NCBI RefSeq assembly: GCF_000403455.2
Contig: NZ_KE159794.1
Coordinates: 62,001 to 126,000 of the forward strand
Length of the DNA stretch: 64,000 nucleotides
From: Dorea sp. 5-2
GTDB lineage: Bacteria; Bacillota; Clostridia; Lachnospirales; Lachnospiraceae
Reading direction: 5' to 3'
The notes under the pieces are model-generated. The model made no database searches. It had not been told where the DNA came from and saw only the letters and a list, made by a program, of their open reading frames with translations. Of this stretch, positions 62,078 through 64,000 are shown piece by piece. Every line of letters starts with the position of its first letter. Position 1 is the stretch's first letter. The translations under genes were made by a program, and so were the position numbers.

Positions 62078-63628
62078 TCAAGCTAAGACAACTGTTCCTA
62101 ATATCTTCACACCACGATCCAGCGCCAGTCTTCTCTCCTTCATAATAAACTGTGATTCAGACGCTCGTTTCTTCTCCAGGAACAATATCCCATCGTAATC
62201 TTCCAGCTTCCTGAGCGCGTCTGCCTGAAATACGATCTGTGTATAGTCCGACAGAGTAATCCCCTCTATCTCTGAAACTAGCTTCGCATACAGAGAAGCT
62301 ACTTCTTTCTCCGGCATTGTCCCGGCAAGCATGATCTTCTTCACTTCATTCTCTTTGCCCGCCTTAGTGACCGCCGCCTGCACATTCGCTGCCGCAAGCT
62401 TCACCTGCTCTTCGAATCCAAGCTTCCCATACGCGCCTTCCTCTAACCGGATGATCCACGCGTCTATTTTTCCAAACCATCTCTTCTCCGTACCGGAATC
62501 TCTGACCATTCCAAGCATCGGCATACCGAATTCCTCCGCGAATCCACCTGTACTCTGCAGCCGTCCGCTCATAATATACAGCACTGCAAGTACAAAACAT
62601 GCAAAGAATCCGCCGAGAACAATCCCGACCACCGCATATTTCGCACCGGAGATCACCGGATTCGCCAAGGCTCCCTGCGCCTCCTGTGTTCCCGCAGAAG
62701 ACGCGTCTGCTCCTTCTTCGGTTTCCAGGCTCATAGCCGCGTCCAGTTCCGTCTGTAAGGTCTGCAGATTCCTGATCCCTTCCACATACGCCGCTCTTAT
62801 AGACGTCTGATAACTCTGCAGTTCAGCATCCGACCGTTCGGACTGTACTGAAGCAAGTAACTTAAGACTATGCTTCGCTACATCATTCTTCAGCTGAGTG
62901 CTGTAATCCCCGATGATCTTCTCCGCCTCTTTCAGATAGGAACCGCATAACTTATCATCCGGCATTCTGATCTGAATCTGGAAGACCATTTCCTCGGGAC
63001 GGATCACTTGGTTGTCCTCTAGCCTGTACGCTTCTCTCTCACTGTTACTGAACGTAACCAGATAACGCAAATCTTCTATGGAGATCTCTTTGTTCTTCGC
63101 ATGCAGCTCTTCCGCCATCCTTCCGTCCAGGATAAACGCACGGTAGGAGGCAAGCAAGCTGTCCAGATGATCGCCGCCGTCTATATAATAACTCAGCGTT
63201 CCTGTTGAAACGTGGTAGGAATCTATCTGCATGACCGCAGACTCGTCCAGATATTCCTTCTGGCTCTTTAAGTTCTGTCGACTTTCCCATAATGCACGCT
63301 TGTAGGACTCAACGGACTGCGTATAGATGTCGGAGGCTTCTACATCAGTCTCACTCATATCAGCCGCATTGGCCCCGGGTTCATCCTTGCCGGCAGCATC
63401 TGACTTCGCGGCGTCTCCTGCCGCAGCGGTTGATTCAGGCTGATCCAGGGATTTTTCCTTCTGGCTGATCGCCTGATTGCTCCTGACCGTCGCCAGATAC
63501 TTATACGCTCCTGCCAAAACGCCCATGATCAGCATAAACAGAAGAATGTATCTCCAACGCTCCATGCAGTAAAAAATTAAATCTGTTAAACTGATTTCCT
63601 TTTCCCTCGTCTCTTGTTGCTCGTTCAT
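62078..63628 (-). CDS. Wzz-like polysaccharide co-polymerase with degenerate kinase-like domain
   Basis: 516 residues. Two membrane helices (about 30-50 and 330-355) flank a long external coiled region, the Wzz/YveK chain-length plan. An Ala/Asp-rich low-complexity stretch (STAAAGDAAKSDAAGKDE) follows the first helix. The C-terminal cytoplasmic part (KKIMLAGTMPEKEVASLY) recalls the tyrosine-kinase domain but lacks the Walker A Gly-Lys-Thr, so kinase activity is unlikely. It suggests that a surface polysaccharide locus lies beyond the window. RBS AAAGGAGAACCAATC. Confidence 0.8.
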   Translation of the reverse strand: MNEQQETREKEISLTDLIFYCMERWRYILLFMLIMGVLAGAYKYLATVRSNQAISQKEKSLDQPESTAAAGDAAKSDAAGKDEPGANAADMSETDVEASDIYTQSVESYKRALWESRQNLKSQKEYLDESAVMQIDSYHVSTGTLSYYIDGGDHLDSLLASYRAFILDGRMAEELHAKNKEISIEDLRYLVTFSNSEREAYRLEDNQVIRPEEMVFQIQIRMPDDKLCGSYLKEAEKIIGDYSTQLKNDVAKHSLKLLASVQSERSDAELQSYQTSIRAAYVEGIRNLQTLQTELDAAMSLETEEGADASSAGTQEAQGALANPVISGAKYAVVGIVLGGFFACFVLAVLYIMSGRLQSTGGFAEEFGMPMLGMVRDSGTEKRWFGKIDAWIIRLEEGAYGKLGFEEQVKLAAANVQAAVTKAGKENEVKKIMLAGTMPEKEVASLYAKLVSEIEGITLSDYTQIVFQADALRKLEDYDGILFLEKKRASESQFIMKERRLALDRGVKILGTVVLA

Positions 63629-63831
63629 GATTGGTTCTCCTTTGATTCTTAGCCTTTCTTTATTCTTTTGAATATATAGTTAATATTAATCATTATATTA
63701 ACCTGAATTCCTCTGCATATTCCTTTTTTCGATATTTGCCTGAATTGACCTGATATTTTAATTCAACTTGATTCATTCTCATGACGGCAGACGACTAATG
63801 CCCTCCGCCAAATGATCTTTTAGATATGCAT

Positions 63832-64000
63832 TTACTGGCTTATTTGAATTTCTTTCGCAAATTGGTCGATAGATTCCGCTTTCGCCGCCATTTTGAGCCA
63901 CGTGCTTAAAGTATTCAAATCCATTTCCCCCTCAAGCTGTGTCTTTAAGGCTTCCGGTATGCTTCCCAAATCTTCTAGTAGTTCTATGATCGCATCCACT
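63832..64000 (-). CDS. Rpn-family PD-(D/E)XK nuclease, C-terminal part
   Basis: The gene enters from the window end; 56 codons are seen. AIIELLEDLGSIPEALKTQL, MDLNTLSTWLKMAAKAESID and QFAKEIQ are typical of the C-terminal helical tail of Rpn/PD-(D/E)XK transposase-like nucleases, which occur in many variable copies. The catalytic domain is outside the window. The 203-bp gap to the Wzz gene holds no gene I can support. Confidence 0.65.
   Translation of the reverse strand, partial: VDAIIELLEDLGSIPEALKTQLEGEMDLNTLSTWLKMAAKAESIDQFAKEIQISQ

Noticed and set aside
1..64000. CRISPR arrays, tRNA or rRNA genes
   Set aside because: No regularly spaced repeats, cloverleaf-like genes or rRNA segments were found by reading.

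Overview
ORGANISM. The window looks like chromosome from a low-to-moderate GC, Gram-positive, endospore-forming anaerobe, most likely Lachnospiraceae (Clostridium cluster XIVa). The evidence is the sporulation genes spoIIID, spoIIR and sipL, strong AGGAGG ribosome sites, Firmicute-type lipoproteins, IspE of the non-mevalonate isoprenoid route, a fermentative sugar and cell-wall gene set, and many AAA-ATPase/PD-(D/E)XK (DUF1703-like) genes. No rRNA, tRNA or CRISPR array was seen. Species cannot be fixed from the sequence alone. LAYOUT. (1) 1-6658, minus: an operon read from a strong promoter at 6630-6658 encodes a peptide-type ABC importer (solute-binding lipoprotein and two permeases), an aspartoacylase/desuccinylase-like amidohydrolase, a DUF885-like metallopeptidase and a GSA-type aminotransferase cut by the window start. 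(2) 6720-9540: spoIIID, an AAA-ATPase gene and a decayed DUF4143 ATPase. (3) 9570-10574: a DUF5688-like gene. (4) 10669-16829: a compact catabolic locus with an MFS carrier, M20 deacylase, MalY/PatB C-S lyase, MarR regulator, DUF819 membrane protein and RidA. Together these fit uptake, deacylation and beta-elimination of an N-acyl cysteine S-conjugate, with RidA clearing 2-aminoacrylate. (5) 16880-18819: a second ATPase copy with a truncated copy of the spoIIID 5' end. (6) 18918-38074, almost all minus: housekeeping and sporulation genes, including a metallophosphoesterase, trigger-factor-like lipoprotein, cardiolipin synthase, murI, pfkA, dnaE, an HPr-like protein, CvfB, acyl-ACP thioesterase, cation efflux, spoIIR, a GntR regulator, ispE, sipL and a PrcB-like lipoprotein. 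(7) 38222-45321, plus: malQ, plsC, pncB, ddl, murF and a HAD phosphatase. (8) 46029-55353: an alpha-galactoside locus with a GH36 enzyme, a sugar ABC importer without its own ATPase, a YesL-like membrane protein and two AraC regulators. (9) 55538-62036: a radical SAM gene, then an accessory island holding an ATPase fragment, IS66 tnpA debris, a nucleotidyltransferase/LPD16-type remnant, a third intact ATPase gene and an IS66 element with inverted repeats. (10) 62043-64000: a Wzz-like polysaccharide co-polymerase and the tail of an Rpn-family nuclease. HOW THE GENES WORK TOGETHER. The clearest modules are the peptide import/hydrolysis operon, the N-acyl-conjugate degradation locus, the galactoside import/hydrolysis locus, the peptidoglycan group (murI, ddl, murF) and the spoIIR-gntR-ispE-sipL block. 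The most unusual parts are the multiplied ATPase genes with captured spoIIID sequence and the rearranged IS66 remnants.
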